DNA of 64,000 nt from Polaromonas sp. C04 (GTDB lineage Bacteria; Pseudomonadota; Gammaproteobacteria; Burkholderiales; Burkholderiaceae_C), in NCBI RefSeq assembly GCF_002002705.1, contig NZ_MUNS01000041.1:62001-126000 (forward strand). Reading direction: 5' to 3'. Shown in pieces: positions 8,918 to 17,194 of the stretch. How positions within the stretch are numbered: the first letter of the stretch is position 1; the number at the start of each line of letters is the position of its first letter. The position numbers and the translations under genes are program-made. The notes beneath the pieces are model-generated. The model ran no database searches. It had not been told where the DNA came from and was given only the letters and a program-made list of their open reading frames with translations.

Positions 8918-10333
8918 TCAGCACGGCCGTTCTGCGCCGCGGCGGGCGTAGAACCACCAGGTGATCGCGATGCAGGTGATATAGAAAACGATGAACCACC
9001 ACAGCGCTGCATGAGGGCTGCCTGTCATGGCGATGGAGGTTCCATAGCTTTTGGGGATAAAGAAGCCGCCATAAGCGCCCATGGCAGCGGTAAATCCGAG
9101 GACGGCTGCGCCCTGCTTGGTGCCTTCCTTGGCCGCTTGAGCCTGCGCCTCGGGGCCTTGGCCGCGCACGGCGTCCAGGCATTCATCCATGAAAATCACC
9201 GGGATCATGCGAAACGTGGAACCGTTGCCGACGCCCGAGGCGAGGAACAGCGCCATGAAGCACAGGAAAAATCCGGTCAGATTCCCGCCGGCGCCGCCGT
9301 GCGGCAAATACTGCATCACGCCATAGACGCCCGCGGCCATCGCGACGAAGGTCCACAGACTCACGCGGGCGCCCCCCATCTTGTCGGCCAGCCAGCCGCC
9401 CACAGGCCGGATCAAGGCGCCTAGAAATGGCCCCATCCAGGCGAATTCCAGCGGATTTACGCCGGGGAACTGGCTCTTGATCAGTAGCGGGAACCCGGCT
9501 GAAAAGCCAATGAAGGAGCCGAAGGTTCCCAGGTACAGCCAGCACATCACCCAGTTGTGCTTGCGCTTGAAAATCACGGCCTGCTCGGAGAAAGAGGCCT
9601 TCGCGTCGGCGATGTCGTTCATCATCAGATAGGCCAGCAGCGACGTGATCAAGATTGGAATGACCCAGACGAAGGCTGCGTTTTGCAGCCAGATCTGCTT
9701 CATGACGCCGCCGGGCATCTGCACGGTTCGGGCGTCGCCGCCGAACCAGCCAAAAATCCCGACGGAAATCACCAGCGGCACCATGAACTGGACGGCGGAA
9801 ACCCCCAGGTTGCCCAGTCCGGCGTTGAGGCCGAGGGCCGAGCCCTTGCGCTCCTTGGGAAAGAAGAAACTGATGTTGGACATGCTGGAGCTGAAGTTGC
9901 CGCCACCGAAGCCGCACAAGGCGGCCAGAGTGAGCATGACCCAGTACGGCGTTTGCAGGTCTTGCACGGCAAACCCGATGCCGATGGCAGGAATCAGGAG
10001 CGACAGTGTGGAGAGCACGGTCCAGCGCCGCCCGCCGACGATGGGCACCATGAACGAATAAAAGATGCGCAGCGTGGCGCCTGCCAGCGAGGGCAGGGCG
10101 GCCAGCCAGAACAGCTCGTCCGTGCTGTATTTGAAACCGACGGCGGGCAACTGCACGACCACGGCGCTCCACACCATCCAGACGGCGAAGGCGAGGAACA
10201 GGGCGGGAATGGAAATCCACAGATTGCGGTTCGCGATGGCGTTGCCTTCTTCTGCCCAGAAGGCCTTGTCCTCCGGAGTCCACAGGGTCAGCAGCTTGCC
10301 GGTACCGGTGGTTCCTGATGCCGATGTTGTCAT
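8918..10333 (-). CDS. narK2: Nitrate/nitrite transporter NarK2
   Basis: 471-residue major facilitator protein with about 12 membrane segments. The start MTTSASGTTGTG at 10333 is preferred, because the upstream extension overlaps the end of narK1. The N-terminal cytoplasmic WTPEDKAFWAEEG stretch before helix 1 and the FGGGNFSSSMSNISFFFPKERKG signature belong to the nitrate/nitrite porter family. NarK2-type proteins exchange incoming nitrate for nitrite made by NarG. In Paracoccus the two NarK domains are fused; here they are separate adjacent genes, as in Pseudomonas narK1K2. Direction of transport is inferred from the subfamily. Confidence 0.93.
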   Translation of the reverse strand: MTTSASGTTGTGKLLTLWTPEDKAFWAEEGNAIANRNLWISIPALFLAFAVWMVWSAVVVQLPAVGFKYSTDELFWLAALPSLAGATLRIFYSFMVPIVGGRRWTVLSTLSLLIPAIGIGFAVQDLQTPYWVMLTLAALCGFGGGNFSSSMSNISFFFPKERKGSALGLNAGLGNLGVSAVQFMVPLVISVGIFGWFGGDARTVQMPGGVMKQIWLQNAAFVWVIPILITSLLAYLMMNDIADAKASFSEQAVIFKRKHNWVMCWLYLGTFGSFIGFSAGFPLLIKSQFPGVNPLEFAWMGPFLGALIRPVGGWLADKMGGARVSLWTFVAMAAGVYGVMQYLPHGGAGGNLTGFFLCFMALFLASGVGNGSTFRMIPVIFMDECLDAVRGQGPEAQAQAAKEGTKQGAAVLGFTAAMGAYGGFFIPKSYGTSIAMTGSPHAALWWFIVFYITCIAITWWFYARRGAERPC

Positions 10334-10367
10334 GGTGAATTCCGTTTCTTGGTGGAAATGTTTGCCT

Positions 10368-11624
10368 TCAGCCTTGCAGGCCAAGGTCTTTGGCCTGATC
10401 GCCGACCACGGCGGCGCGCCTGACCTCGGTGAAATACATCCAGATGAGCGAGACCCAGACCACGCCGTACAGCAGCATGAAGGCGCTCGAACGGATGCCC
10501 GTCAGGTCCATCAGAACGCCGAACAGGATCGGCAGCACAAAACCGCCGAGCCCGCCAGCCAGGCCGACCACGCCCGAGATGACACCGATGTTGGCGGGGT
10601 AGTCGTCCGCGATGTACTTGAACACGGAAGCCTTGCCGAACGCCCAGGCAATGCCGAGCACAAACATGAGTGCGGTGAAGGCCCAGACATTCAGGCCGAC
10701 ATGGAATGTTTTCTCGCCGTTCGCGGTCAGAATGGTGAAGCTGGTTTGCGGGTAGCTCAGCAGAAACAGGCAGATCCAGCTGACCCACAGGACCCACCAG
10801 GTCACCGAATGGGCGCCGTACTTGTCCGACAGCCAGCCGCCGGCCGCACGCAGCACGCCGCCGGGCAGCGAGAAACAGGCGGCGAGCAATGCAGCGGCGC
10901 GAATGTCGAAACCATATTCACCCACGTAGTACTGCACCATCCACAGGCTCATGGCGACATAGCCGCCGAACACGATGGAATAGAACTGGCAGAGTTTCCA
11001 GACCTTGGGATCCTTCAGGGCGGCGAGCTGCTCGCGCCAGGTAATTTTCGAGTCGACCCGATGGGCCGGATCCTGGTAGCTGAAAAACCAGAACAGCAAT
11101 GCGGCTGCGAGCATCACGACCGCATACACCTGGGGCACGACGGCCCAGCCAAAGGCCACCACCAGCGCCGGCGCCACGAACTTGTTGACGGCGGCGCCGG
11201 AGTTGCCGGCACCGTACACACCCATGGCAAAGCCCTGGCGGTTTTTGGGAAACCAGCGTGCGACGTAGGGCGTGCCGACCGAAAACGAGCCGCCGGCCAG
11301 ACCGACGAAAAGACCCAGCGCGAGGTAGTGCCAGTACAGCGTGGCGTGGGAAATCAGGTAGATGGGCACGACGCACAGCAGCATCAGCGCAAACATCACG
11401 ATGCGCCCGCCGAACTTGTCGGTCCACATGCCAAGCGGCACGCGCACCAGGGACCCGGTCAGCACGGGCATCGCGGCCAGCAGGCCGAACTCCGTGGCAT
11501 TCAGGTGGAGTGCTTTTTTGATCGGGATGCCGATCACGCCAAACATCATCCACACCATGAAGCACACGGTGAAAGCCAGTGTGCTGACGATCAGCACCGA
11601 CAGCGCCTGACTTTTCCTGCTCAT
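10368..11624 (-). CDS. narK1: Nitrate transporter NarK1
   Basis: 418 residues with about 12 membrane helices, starting MSRKSQALSVLIVSTLAFTV. The nitrate signature GLAGGSFSVGTPYVARWFPK is present near residue 110 and AGLAGGLGGFVLPILFG appears in the second half. NarK1-type carriers are thought to bring nitrate in with protons, starting respiration before nitrite accumulates. It is the first gene of the transporter-reductase transcript and ends 34 bases before narK2. The 163 bases upstream separate it from narL and carry an FNR-like site and two inverted repeats, listed separately. Confidence 0.93.
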   Translation of the reverse strand: MSRKSQALSVLIVSTLAFTVCFMVWMMFGVIGIPIKKALHLNATEFGLLAAMPVLTGSLVRVPLGMWTDKFGGRIVMFALMLLCVVPIYLISHATLYWHYLALGLFVGLAGGSFSVGTPYVARWFPKNRQGFAMGVYGAGNSGAAVNKFVAPALVVAFGWAVVPQVYAVVMLAAALLFWFFSYQDPAHRVDSKITWREQLAALKDPKVWKLCQFYSIVFGGYVAMSLWMVQYYVGEYGFDIRAAALLAACFSLPGGVLRAAGGWLSDKYGAHSVTWWVLWVSWICLFLLSYPQTSFTILTANGEKTFHVGLNVWAFTALMFVLGIAWAFGKASVFKYIADDYPANIGVISGVVGLAGGLGGFVLPILFGVLMDLTGIRSSAFMLLYGVVWVSLIWMYFTEVRRAAVVGDQAKDLGLQG

Positions 11625-11791
11625 GATCCAAACGCTTGTTTTCGCATGAGCTGACTCTAGGAGTCATTCGCCGGCTTCAACATCCTCCTGTGGAGCCACA
11701 TGGGCACTTCAAAAGGATGAGAAGTGAGGCGACGACATGGTTCCAAAGAACCACCCCGCGGGCAATAAGCCCCTTACTTGCGCTGGATCAA
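11625..11791 (-). promoter_or_regulatory. Probable promoter and leader of narK1K2GHJI
   Basis: Read on the minus strand, TTGATCCAGCGCAA (11778-11791) matches one complete half of the FNR/Anr box TTGAT-N4-ATCAA and part of the other; it overlaps the narL stop codon. Two further symmetric sites follow. TGGTTC-CAAA-GAACCA is at 11738-11753 and TGACTC-TAG-GAGTCA is at 11652-11666, both perfect 6-bp arms. They could be operator or leader hairpins. I see no good -10 at the spacing expected for the FNR-like box, so the exact promoter is uncertain. Confidence 0.4.
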
Positions 11792-12477
11792 GTCAGGCCG
11801 CCTTCGGTTGCGATAACCGCGGCGTGCACGCGTGAGCTCACATTGAGTTTGCGCAGCACCTGCTGCACATGGTTCTTGACGGTTGTTTCCGCAATCCCGA
11901 GGTTGCGGCCAATTTCCTTGTTGCTCGCGCCGTGTGCAATGCCGCGCAGGATCTCGAGCTCACGCGGCGACAGCGCATCAAACGGCGTTGCCGCCGCTGC
12001 CTCCTGCGCGGGCGTGTCATGCCCGGGCGCGCTGGCGGCGTCACGGTAGGCCGCGACAAGCTTGCCGGTCATCTCGTCGGCCACGATGCTCTCTCCGCGC
12101 ATCGCGCGCTCGATGGCAGCCGCCAGGTGGTCGCCTTCGATGGTTTTGAGCAGGTAGCCACAGGCCCCACCGCGCAGGGCGGCCGCCAGATCGCGCTCGT
12201 CCTCGCTCACCGTGAGCATCAAGATGCGTGCTTGCGGTGCCGCCTCGCGCAGGGCCGGCAGGGCGTCCACGCCGTTCACGCCAGGCAGGTGGTTGTCCAG
12301 CAAGATCACGTCGGGCTGGAGTTCCTGGGCGCGCCGCTGGGCCTGGCCCGCGTCGGCGGCGTCGCCGATCACCTCGAATTGGGGCTCGCGCGAGAGCAGC
12401 GCGGTCAATCCCCGGCGGAACAGGGAATGGTCGTCCACGACAAGAATGCGGATCGGGGCAGAAGGGCTTGACAACAT
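11788..12477 (-). CDS. narL: Nitrate/nitrite response regulator NarL
   Basis: 229 residues. Receiver domain at residues 9-125 with the acidic pair DD at 15-16, the phosphorylated Asp61 in LLDNHLPGVNG, the conserved threonine in MLTVSE and a lysine in YLLKTIEGD. A linker of about 40 residues leads to a LuxR-type helix-turn-helix at about 165-225 (LSPRELEILRGIAHGASNKEIGRNLGIAETTVKNHV). NarL binds heptamer sites when phosphorylated by NarX and activates nar transcription under nitrate. It starts 5 bases after the narX stop, so the sensor and regulator are one operon upstream of the genes they are expected to control. Confidence 0.93.
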   Translation of the reverse strand: MLSSPSAPIRILVVDDHSLFRRGLTALLSREPQFEVIGDAADAGQAQRRAQELQPDVILLDNHLPGVNGVDALPALREAAPQARILMLTVSEDERDLAAALRGGACGYLLKTIEGDHLAAAIERAMRGESIVADEMTGKLVAAYRDAASAPGHDTPAQEAAAATPFDALSPRELEILRGIAHGASNKEIGRNLGIAETTVKNHVQQVLRKLNVSSRVHAAVIATEGGLT

Positions 12478-12482
12478 CGGGT

Positions 12483-14405
12483 TCAGCTCAGGGCAGTGGC
12501 ACCGGACCTGGTAGCCGGGGCAAGGGCTGACAGAGTGCTGGGCAGCGGTGGCAAGGTCAGCACTATGGAGGTTCCACGGCCGCGGGTGGAAAGCACGTCG
12601 AGCCGTGCGCCGATGCGCTCGGCACGTTCGGCCATGATGCGCAAACCCACATGGGTGTCGTCGAAGGGGCTGCCGTCGACTTCGAAGCCGATGCCATCAT
12701 CACGCACTTCGAAGCGCCATTCGGGCTGCTGCTGCACGTCCAGCCAGACTTGCGATGCGCGTGCATGCTTGCGAACATTCGACAGCGCTTCCTGCACGAT
12801 GTGCAGCACCTGGATCTGCAGGTCGGGGGGCAGGGGCACGCCATAGCCAGTCGTCTGCAGGCTTGTTTTCAAACCGCTCTGGTGCTCGAACTTCTGCAAT
12901 GTAGTGGCCAGCGCCGGTTCAATGTCTTCCGTGTTGGTGCGGGTGCGGAAGTGCAGCAGCAGTTCGCGCACGTCACCGTAGCTTTCACGCACACCGGTGT
13001 CAATTTCATCCAGAACCTGTTCCATCTGGCGCCGGTCGAGCGAGCGCACGGCGTCCCGCATCAGCTGCACCTGTATTTTCAGGAAGGCCAGCGACTGTGC
13101 GATGGAGTCATGCAGCTCGCGGGCCAGCAGGTGGCGTTCCTGCGAGACGGCCGCCTCCTTCTCCAGGGAGTCCAGGCGTAAATTTTCCATCGCACTGGCC
13201 AGATGACTGGTGAGCGCCTCCAGCAGGGATCGCTCGCTGCTGGACAGCGCGATGCGGGCGTGAAAGAACAGGTCCACCTCACCCATGACCCGCTCGTGCA
13301 GGCGGACGGGGATATTGATCACCGTCTCGAAGCCCGCCTTCGCGCAGTGCAGCGGCGTGGTCCGTGGCTCACCCTGGATGGGGATGATCCGCAAGCCCGG
13401 CAGGTGCGTCGGTGTACCGCAATGACAGTCGCCGTTGTGGATGCACTGCTCTGCCTCCAGCATGTAGGCGGGCAGCCCTTGCGCCGCCAGCATCAGATAG
13501 CGCTCGTTGGCATGGCTGGACCAGCGCAGTGCCACGCCGTCCGCCCGCGCAATGCGCTGGATGCTCTGCGCGAAACCTTTGGCGAGTTCGTCGAGCGAAT
13601 CCGCCTGGGTGACCAGCATATTGACCTCATACAAGCTCTCCAGCCGGACGCTCTTTTCTTCCAGCTGCGCCGTTTTCTCGGCGACCTTGCTCTCCAGTGT
13701 GCGGTACATCGTTTGCAGGTGTTGCGCCATGTCGTTGAAGCCTTCGGCCAGCGTGCCGAACTCGTCGCTGGTGACCTTCTCGACCCGTGCATGAAAGTCG
13801 CCTCCCTGAATCCGCTCAATGGCCCTTTTCAGCTGCTCGACCGGTTCGAGCACGTACAAATAACCGCAGTAAAGCAGAAGGATCGTGCTCACGACGGCCA
13901 ACGCCATCATGGCCAACTGGAGGAGATGCAGCAGGGTCGTCCAGCGGGACATATGAGCCTCGATGCCGGTCACAAGGGCGTCGATATGACTGGCGAACGC
14001 CATCGTGTCGGCCCCCAAATCCGCCGTGGCGTCCGGTCGGGTCAACACCCAGTGCTTGCGAAAAGCCGCCCATTCGCGCTCCACCACGGCAAAGCGGCTT
14101 TGCACGGTTTCGTCCCAAGGCACCAGCAGCGGGCGCTCCGGGTCTCCGCGGCGCAGCAAATTCAGCCTGTCGTCAAGTTCCGCCGCCTGCCGGGACAGGG
14201 CCTGCGCGTTCGCGGTGCTGACCGACAGCGCCATGGCGTATGCCTGCATGCGCATGCGGCCGGCTTCGTTCACTGCGGCGGCGCCTCCATCGAGCTGCCA
14301 TGACACCCAAAGGGTGGAGGAAATCAACAGTAGCGCCATCAGCAGAAAAGGTGTGCCCAGCAGAACCAGCTTGGTGCCCAGGCCCCATTGCTTTTTTGAA
14401 CTCAT
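12483..14405 (-). CDS. narX: Nitrate/nitrite sensor histidine kinase NarX
   Basis: 640 residues from MSSKKQWGLGTKL. Two membrane helices (about 12-32 and 150-172) flank a periplasmic helical sensor. NEAGRMRMQAYAMAL, just after helix 1, matches the nitrate-binding P-box of NarX/NarQ. A HAMP domain follows, then a central GAF-like region with clustered cysteines (CIHNGDCHC and HCAKAG). The HisKA_3 dimerisation helix has the phosphorylated histidine in LARELHDSIAQSLAF, and an HATPase domain ends the protein. An in-frame ATG at 14441 would add 12 residues. I prefer 14405 because an FNR-type box at 14459-14472 with class II spacing puts the transcript start near 14424, downstream of 14441. Confidence 0.92.
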   Translation of the reverse strand: MSSKKQWGLGTKLVLLGTPFLLMALLLISSTLWVSWQLDGGAAAVNEAGRMRMQAYAMALSVSTANAQALSRQAAELDDRLNLLRRGDPERPLLVPWDETVQSRFAVVEREWAAFRKHWVLTRPDATADLGADTMAFASHIDALVTGIEAHMSRWTTLLHLLQLAMMALAVVSTILLLYCGYLYVLEPVEQLKRAIERIQGGDFHARVEKVTSDEFGTLAEGFNDMAQHLQTMYRTLESKVAEKTAQLEEKSVRLESLYEVNMLVTQADSLDELAKGFAQSIQRIARADGVALRWSSHANERYLMLAAQGLPAYMLEAEQCIHNGDCHCGTPTHLPGLRIIPIQGEPRTTPLHCAKAGFETVINIPVRLHERVMGEVDLFFHARIALSSSERSLLEALTSHLASAMENLRLDSLEKEAAVSQERHLLARELHDSIAQSLAFLKIQVQLMRDAVRSLDRRQMEQVLDEIDTGVRESYGDVRELLLHFRTRTNTEDIEPALATTLQKFEHQSGLKTSLQTTGYGVPLPPDLQIQVLHIVQEALSNVRKHARASQVWLDVQQQPEWRFEVRDDGIGFEVDGSPFDDTHVGLRIMAERAERIGARLDVLSTRGRGTSIVLTLPPLPSTLSALAPATRSGATALS

Positions 14406-14458
14406 GGCGGGAGTGTGCCCTCGATTTCCCGAATAGGCCATGCTGCATCCCTGCCGAT

Positions 14459-14472
14459 TTGACTTGTATCAA
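14459..14472 (-). promoter_or_regulatory. FNR/Anr-type box upstream of narX
   Basis: Minus-strand TTGATACAAGTCAA differs from the FNR consensus TTGAT-N4-ATCAA at one position. A weak -10 candidate (TATTCG, 14430-14435) lies where a class II FNR promoter (-41.5) would need it, giving a transcript start near 14424. This suggests that narXL is induced when oxygen is low and, in turn, primes the nar operon. No experiment supports this; it rests on the match and the spacing. Confidence 0.6.
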
Positions 14473-14495
14473 GGCTCGGTGTGGCGTCCTGGCTC

Positions 14496-14948
14496 TCAGC
14501 CCAGTGGCAAATCCGACCTTTTCAGGGTGCGCAGCACGAAGCTGGACTTGCTGTGGCGGATGCCCTTGATCTTGTACAGGCGCTCGCGCAGCAGCCGCTC
14601 GTAATCGCGGGTGTCGCGCACGGCGATGCGCAGCAGGTAGTCGTAGTCGCCCGACACCAGATACGCCTCCATCACTTCCGGAATGCTGGCCAGGGTTTCG
14701 CCGAATTTCTCCAGCGTGTTGTCCGAGTGGCTGTCGAGCGTGACCTGCACCAGTACCGTGTCGTGCAGCCCCAGCGCCTGCGGGTTCAGGCGCACGGTGT
14801 AGCCCTCGATCACGCCCGCCTCCTCCATCTTGCGGATGCGCCCCCAGCAGGGGGACGGGCTCAGGCCCACCGCCTGCCCGACCTCTTGCAGGCTGGCGCG
14901 GGCGTTGCCCTGCAGGACTTTCAGAATTTTCCGGTCGATCGTATCCAT
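14496..14948 (-). CDS. Lrp/AsnC-family transcriptional regulator
   Basis: 150 residues, full family length. An N-terminal helix-turn-helix (residues 4-50: DRKILKVLQGNARASLQEVGQ...SPSPCWGRIRKMEEAG) is followed by the RAM/AsnC ligand domain, including a VSGDYDYLLRIAVRD stretch. Such proteins form octamers and respond to amino acids. It is separated from narX by the FNR-type box and is unlikely to be part of that system. No obvious target gene is adjacent. Its own promoter region is AT-rich with two symmetric sites (see 14967-15031), consistent with autoregulation. The specific ligand cannot be predicted. Confidence 0.9.
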   Translation of the reverse strand: MDTIDRKILKVLQGNARASLQEVGQAVGLSPSPCWGRIRKMEEAGVIEGYTVRLNPQALGLHDTVLVQVTLDSHSDNTLEKFGETLASIPEVMEAYLVSGDYDYLLRIAVRDTRDYERLLRERLYKIKGIRHSKSSFVLRTLKRSDLPLG

Positions 14949-14966
14949 GAAGACGGATTATCTTTA

Positions 14967-15031
14967 GAAATCAATAAATCCGCATGATTTTCTTAAATAA
15001 TTCAGAATTTTCAAAAGATAAGCAAATCTTT
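14967..15031. promoter_or_regulatory. AT-rich region with paired inverted repeats upstream of the lrp-like gene
   Basis: Within a low-GC stretch starting just upstream of the regulator's ATG are AAATCA (14968-14973)/TGATTT (14985-14990) with an 11-nt spacer, and AAAGAT (15014-15019)/ATCTTT (15026-15031) with a 6-nt spacer. Lrp-family octamers bind several such degenerate sites in phase and often control their own gene. The remaining 185 bases to rsmI look non-coding and hold nothing I can name. Confidence 0.4.
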
Positions 15032-15216
15032 CCTCTCCGATGCCGCGATACTCTCAAACCAAGGCACCCATTACCGGTGGGTGTTGGCGGCAAAGCAGCC
15101 AGCGGGTTACCGCTTGTCTGGCAGGCTTGGGCCGGGTCGTACCTCATGAGGGCGGGCTTGTTTGTGGCCACGCTCGCCGGCGCCGATGCAAGGGGCGACG
15201 CGCGAGCCGGGTGCCG

Positions 15217-16140
15217 TCAGTCGCCCGATTCATCCTTCTTCAGTGCCAGTGCGGCGTCATACAGGGCATTGCGCGAGGCGCCGGTGATGTCGGCGGCCAG
15301 CCGTACGGCGGTCTTCAGGGGCAACTCCGACAGCAGCAATCGAAGAATTCGCTGCTCGCTGGCCGACTCGGCGGCCACCACGGCCGAATGCAGTACCAGC
15401 ACGAATTCACCGCGCGTGCGCTGGGGGCCGTTCATGAACCATTTCGGCAAATCCGCAGCATCGACGGTGGCGATTTCCTCGAACTGTTTGGTCAGCTCGC
15501 GTGCCACTGTCACCGGGCGCTTGCCCAGGACCGCCAGCGCGCGCGCCAGCGCCTCGATGCGGTGCGGTGCTTCCAGCAGCACCACGGCGCGCGGCTCGCC
15601 GGCCAGCCCTTGCACCGCCGCCTCGCGCTCTGCCGCCTTGGCGGGCAGAAAGCCGGCAAACACAAAGCCGCTGTCCTGCGCGCCGGGTGTCACGATGCCC
15701 GCCACGCTGAGCGCGGCAGTGATGCTGCTGGCACCCGGCAGCGGCACGACGGCCCGGCCGGCGGCGCGCACAGCGGCCACCAGCCGGGCGCCGGGGTCGC
15801 TGATGGCGGGTGTGCCGGCGTCGCTCGCGTAGGCGATGCGCTGCCCTTGCTGCAATCGCTCGACGACGAGGTGCGCGGCCTGCGCTTCATTGTGCTGATG
15901 CACGGCCAGCAGCTGGGCCGGCGCCTTGTCGATGCCGTAGGCCCGCAACAGCGCCTGCGTGTGGCGCGTATCTTCGCAGGCAATGGCGTCGGCCAGCGCC
16001 AGCACATGCAGCGCACGCAGGCTGATGTCGGCCAGGTTGCCGATGGGCGTGGCCACCACAAACAGTGTGCCTTGCGGATAATGCTGGGCAGATGCTGCCT
16101 CGTGCGCGGCACTCAAGGCGGAGGCATAGGTCGCAGTCAA
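15217..16140 (-). CDS. rsmI: 16S rRNA (cytidine1402-2'-O)-methyltransferase RsmI
   Basis: 307 residues with the tetrapyrrole-methylase fold. Conserved segments are GTLFVVATPIGNLADIS (SAM site), CEDTRHTQALL and YASDAGTPAISDPG, then PLPGASSITAALSVAG. RsmI 2'-O-methylates C1402 in the ribosomal decoding centre. The start is TTG at 16140: GAGGA lies six bases upstream, and the coding region before the SAM site has the usual length. Its first base is also the first base of yraN on the other strand, so each gene's promoter must lie inside the other's coding sequence. Confidence 0.93.
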   Translation of the reverse strand: MTATYASALSAAHEAASAQHYPQGTLFVVATPIGNLADISLRALHVLALADAIACEDTRHTQALLRAYGIDKAPAQLLAVHQHNEAQAAHLVVERLQQGQRIAYASDAGTPAISDPGARLVAAVRAAGRAVVPLPGASSITAALSVAGIVTPGAQDSGFVFAGFLPAKAAEREAAVQGLAGEPRAVVLLEAPHRIEALARALAVLGKRPVTVARELTKQFEEIATVDAADLPKWFMNGPQRTRGEFVLVLHSAVVAAESASEQRILRLLLSELPLKTAVRLAADITGASRNALYDAALALKKDESGD

Positions 16141-16544
16141 TGGAATTCCTCAAAAAGAACACGCAAGCGGGCGGCGCAGGCCAGCCGTCCACGACAAAAC
16201 AGGCTGGCGACGCCGCGGAAGAGCAGGCGCTTGAGCATTTGCAGGCGGCGGGCCTGCGCCTGCTGCAGCGCAATTATCGGACGCCCGGGCGCGGCGGCGG
16301 CGAAATCGACCTGATCATGCGCGACGCCGCCGGCACCCTGGTGTTTGTCGAAGTGCGCCAGCGCGCGAGCGCCTCGCACGGCGGCGCGGCTGCGAGCGTG
16401 GGCAGCGCCAAGCAGCGGCGCATCGTGTTCGCGGCCCGCTACTACCTGATGCGCCTGCGCGAGCCGCCGCCGTGCCGCTTCGACGTGGTCACCATCGAGG
16501 CCGGCCGCCTGGCGTGGCTGCAGGCGGCTTTTGACGCGTTCTGA
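16140..16544 (+). CDS. yraN: YraN/UPF0102 family predicted endonuclease-like protein
   Basis: 134 residues. The core GDAAEEQALEHLQAAGLRLLQRNYRTPGRGGGEIDLIMRDAAGTLVFVEVRQR shows the restriction-endonuclease-like fold of UPF0102: an E in the first helix, the GEIDLI motif and the FVEV(R/K) strand. These residues resemble a PD-(D/E)XK nuclease core, though here the usual VEVK lysine is Arg. A role in DNA recombination has been proposed for the family but is not established. It is transcribed toward the SIS-domain gene and the BON lipoprotein, the same order as yraN-diaA-dolP in E. coli. Confidence 0.88.
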   Translation: MEFLKKNTQAGGAGQPSTTKQAGDAAEEQALEHLQAAGLRLLQRNYRTPGRGGGEIDLIMRDAAGTLVFVEVRQRASASHGGAAASVGSAKQRRIVFAARYYLMRLREPPPCRFDVVTIEAGRLAWLQAAFDAF

Positions 16545-16594
16545 CGTCATTGGCCTACATTCTGTTTCAGGCGGCGCGGTTATCATCCACGCTC

Positions 16595-17194
16595 ATGCTA
16601 GAGCTCCGAATCCAACAGCATTTCATTGACAGCGCCGACCTGAAATACCAGTCCGCCCAGTCCCTGAGCAAACCCATCGCAGCGGCCGTGCAGGCCGTGC
16701 TTGCCTGCGTCACGAGCGGCGGCAAGGTGCTGGCCTGCGGCAACGGCGGCTCGGCCGCCGATGCGCTGCATTTTGCAGCCGGGTTCGTGGGTCGCTTCGA
16801 GCGCGAGCGGCCCGAGCTGGGCGCCATCGCGCTGGGCGGCAACAGCGCGGTCCTGACGGCGCTGGCCGATGACTACGGCTTCGACGCGGTGTTTGCCAAG
16901 CAGGTGCGCGCCTTGGGGCAGGCCGGTGACGTGCTGCTGGCCATTTCCACCAGCGGCGACTCGGCCAATGTGCTGGCCGCCATCGAAGCGGCGCACGAGC
17001 GCGACATGACCGTGGTGGCACTGACCGGCCGCGGCGGCGGCAAAACGGGCGCGGCACTGCGCGAGACCGACGTGCACGTATGCGTGCCGCACGAGCGCGC
17101 GGCACGCATCCAGGAGGTGCATGGCCTGGTGCTGCACTGCATTTGCGACTGCGTCGATACCCAATTACTAGGTGAACAGGAGACTTCGGCATGA
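16595..17194 (+). CDS. SIS-domain protein, DiaA/GmhA type
   Basis: 199 residues with one SIS (phosphosugar-binding) domain. ACGNGGSAADALHFAAGFVGRFERERP and LLAISTSGDSANVLAAIEAA are the sugar-phosphate loops, and the C-terminal HGLVLHCICDCVD helix is family-typical. By sequence this could be sedoheptulose-7-phosphate isomerase (GmhA, LPS heptose) or the DnaA-binding initiation factor DiaA; these are close relatives. The flanking yraN and BON lipoprotein genes match the DiaA locus of E. coli, which favours that reading. The ATG at 16595 (MLELRIQQHF) is chosen by homology; an upstream in-frame start would add 15 residues. The stop overlaps the next start (ATGA). Confidence 0.88.
   Translation: MLELRIQQHFIDSADLKYQSAQSLSKPIAAAVQAVLACVTSGGKVLACGNGGSAADALHFAAGFVGRFERERPELGAIALGGNSAVLTALADDYGFDAVFAKQVRALGQAGDVLLAISTSGDSANVLAAIEAAHERDMTVVALTGRGGGKTGAALRETDVHVCVPHERAARIQEVHGLVLHCICDCVDTQLLGEQETSA

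Noticed and set aside
14971-15171. 66-codon frame upstream of the Lrp-type gene
   Set aside because: It covers the AT-rich control region, has no ribosome site I can see and no recognisable sequence.
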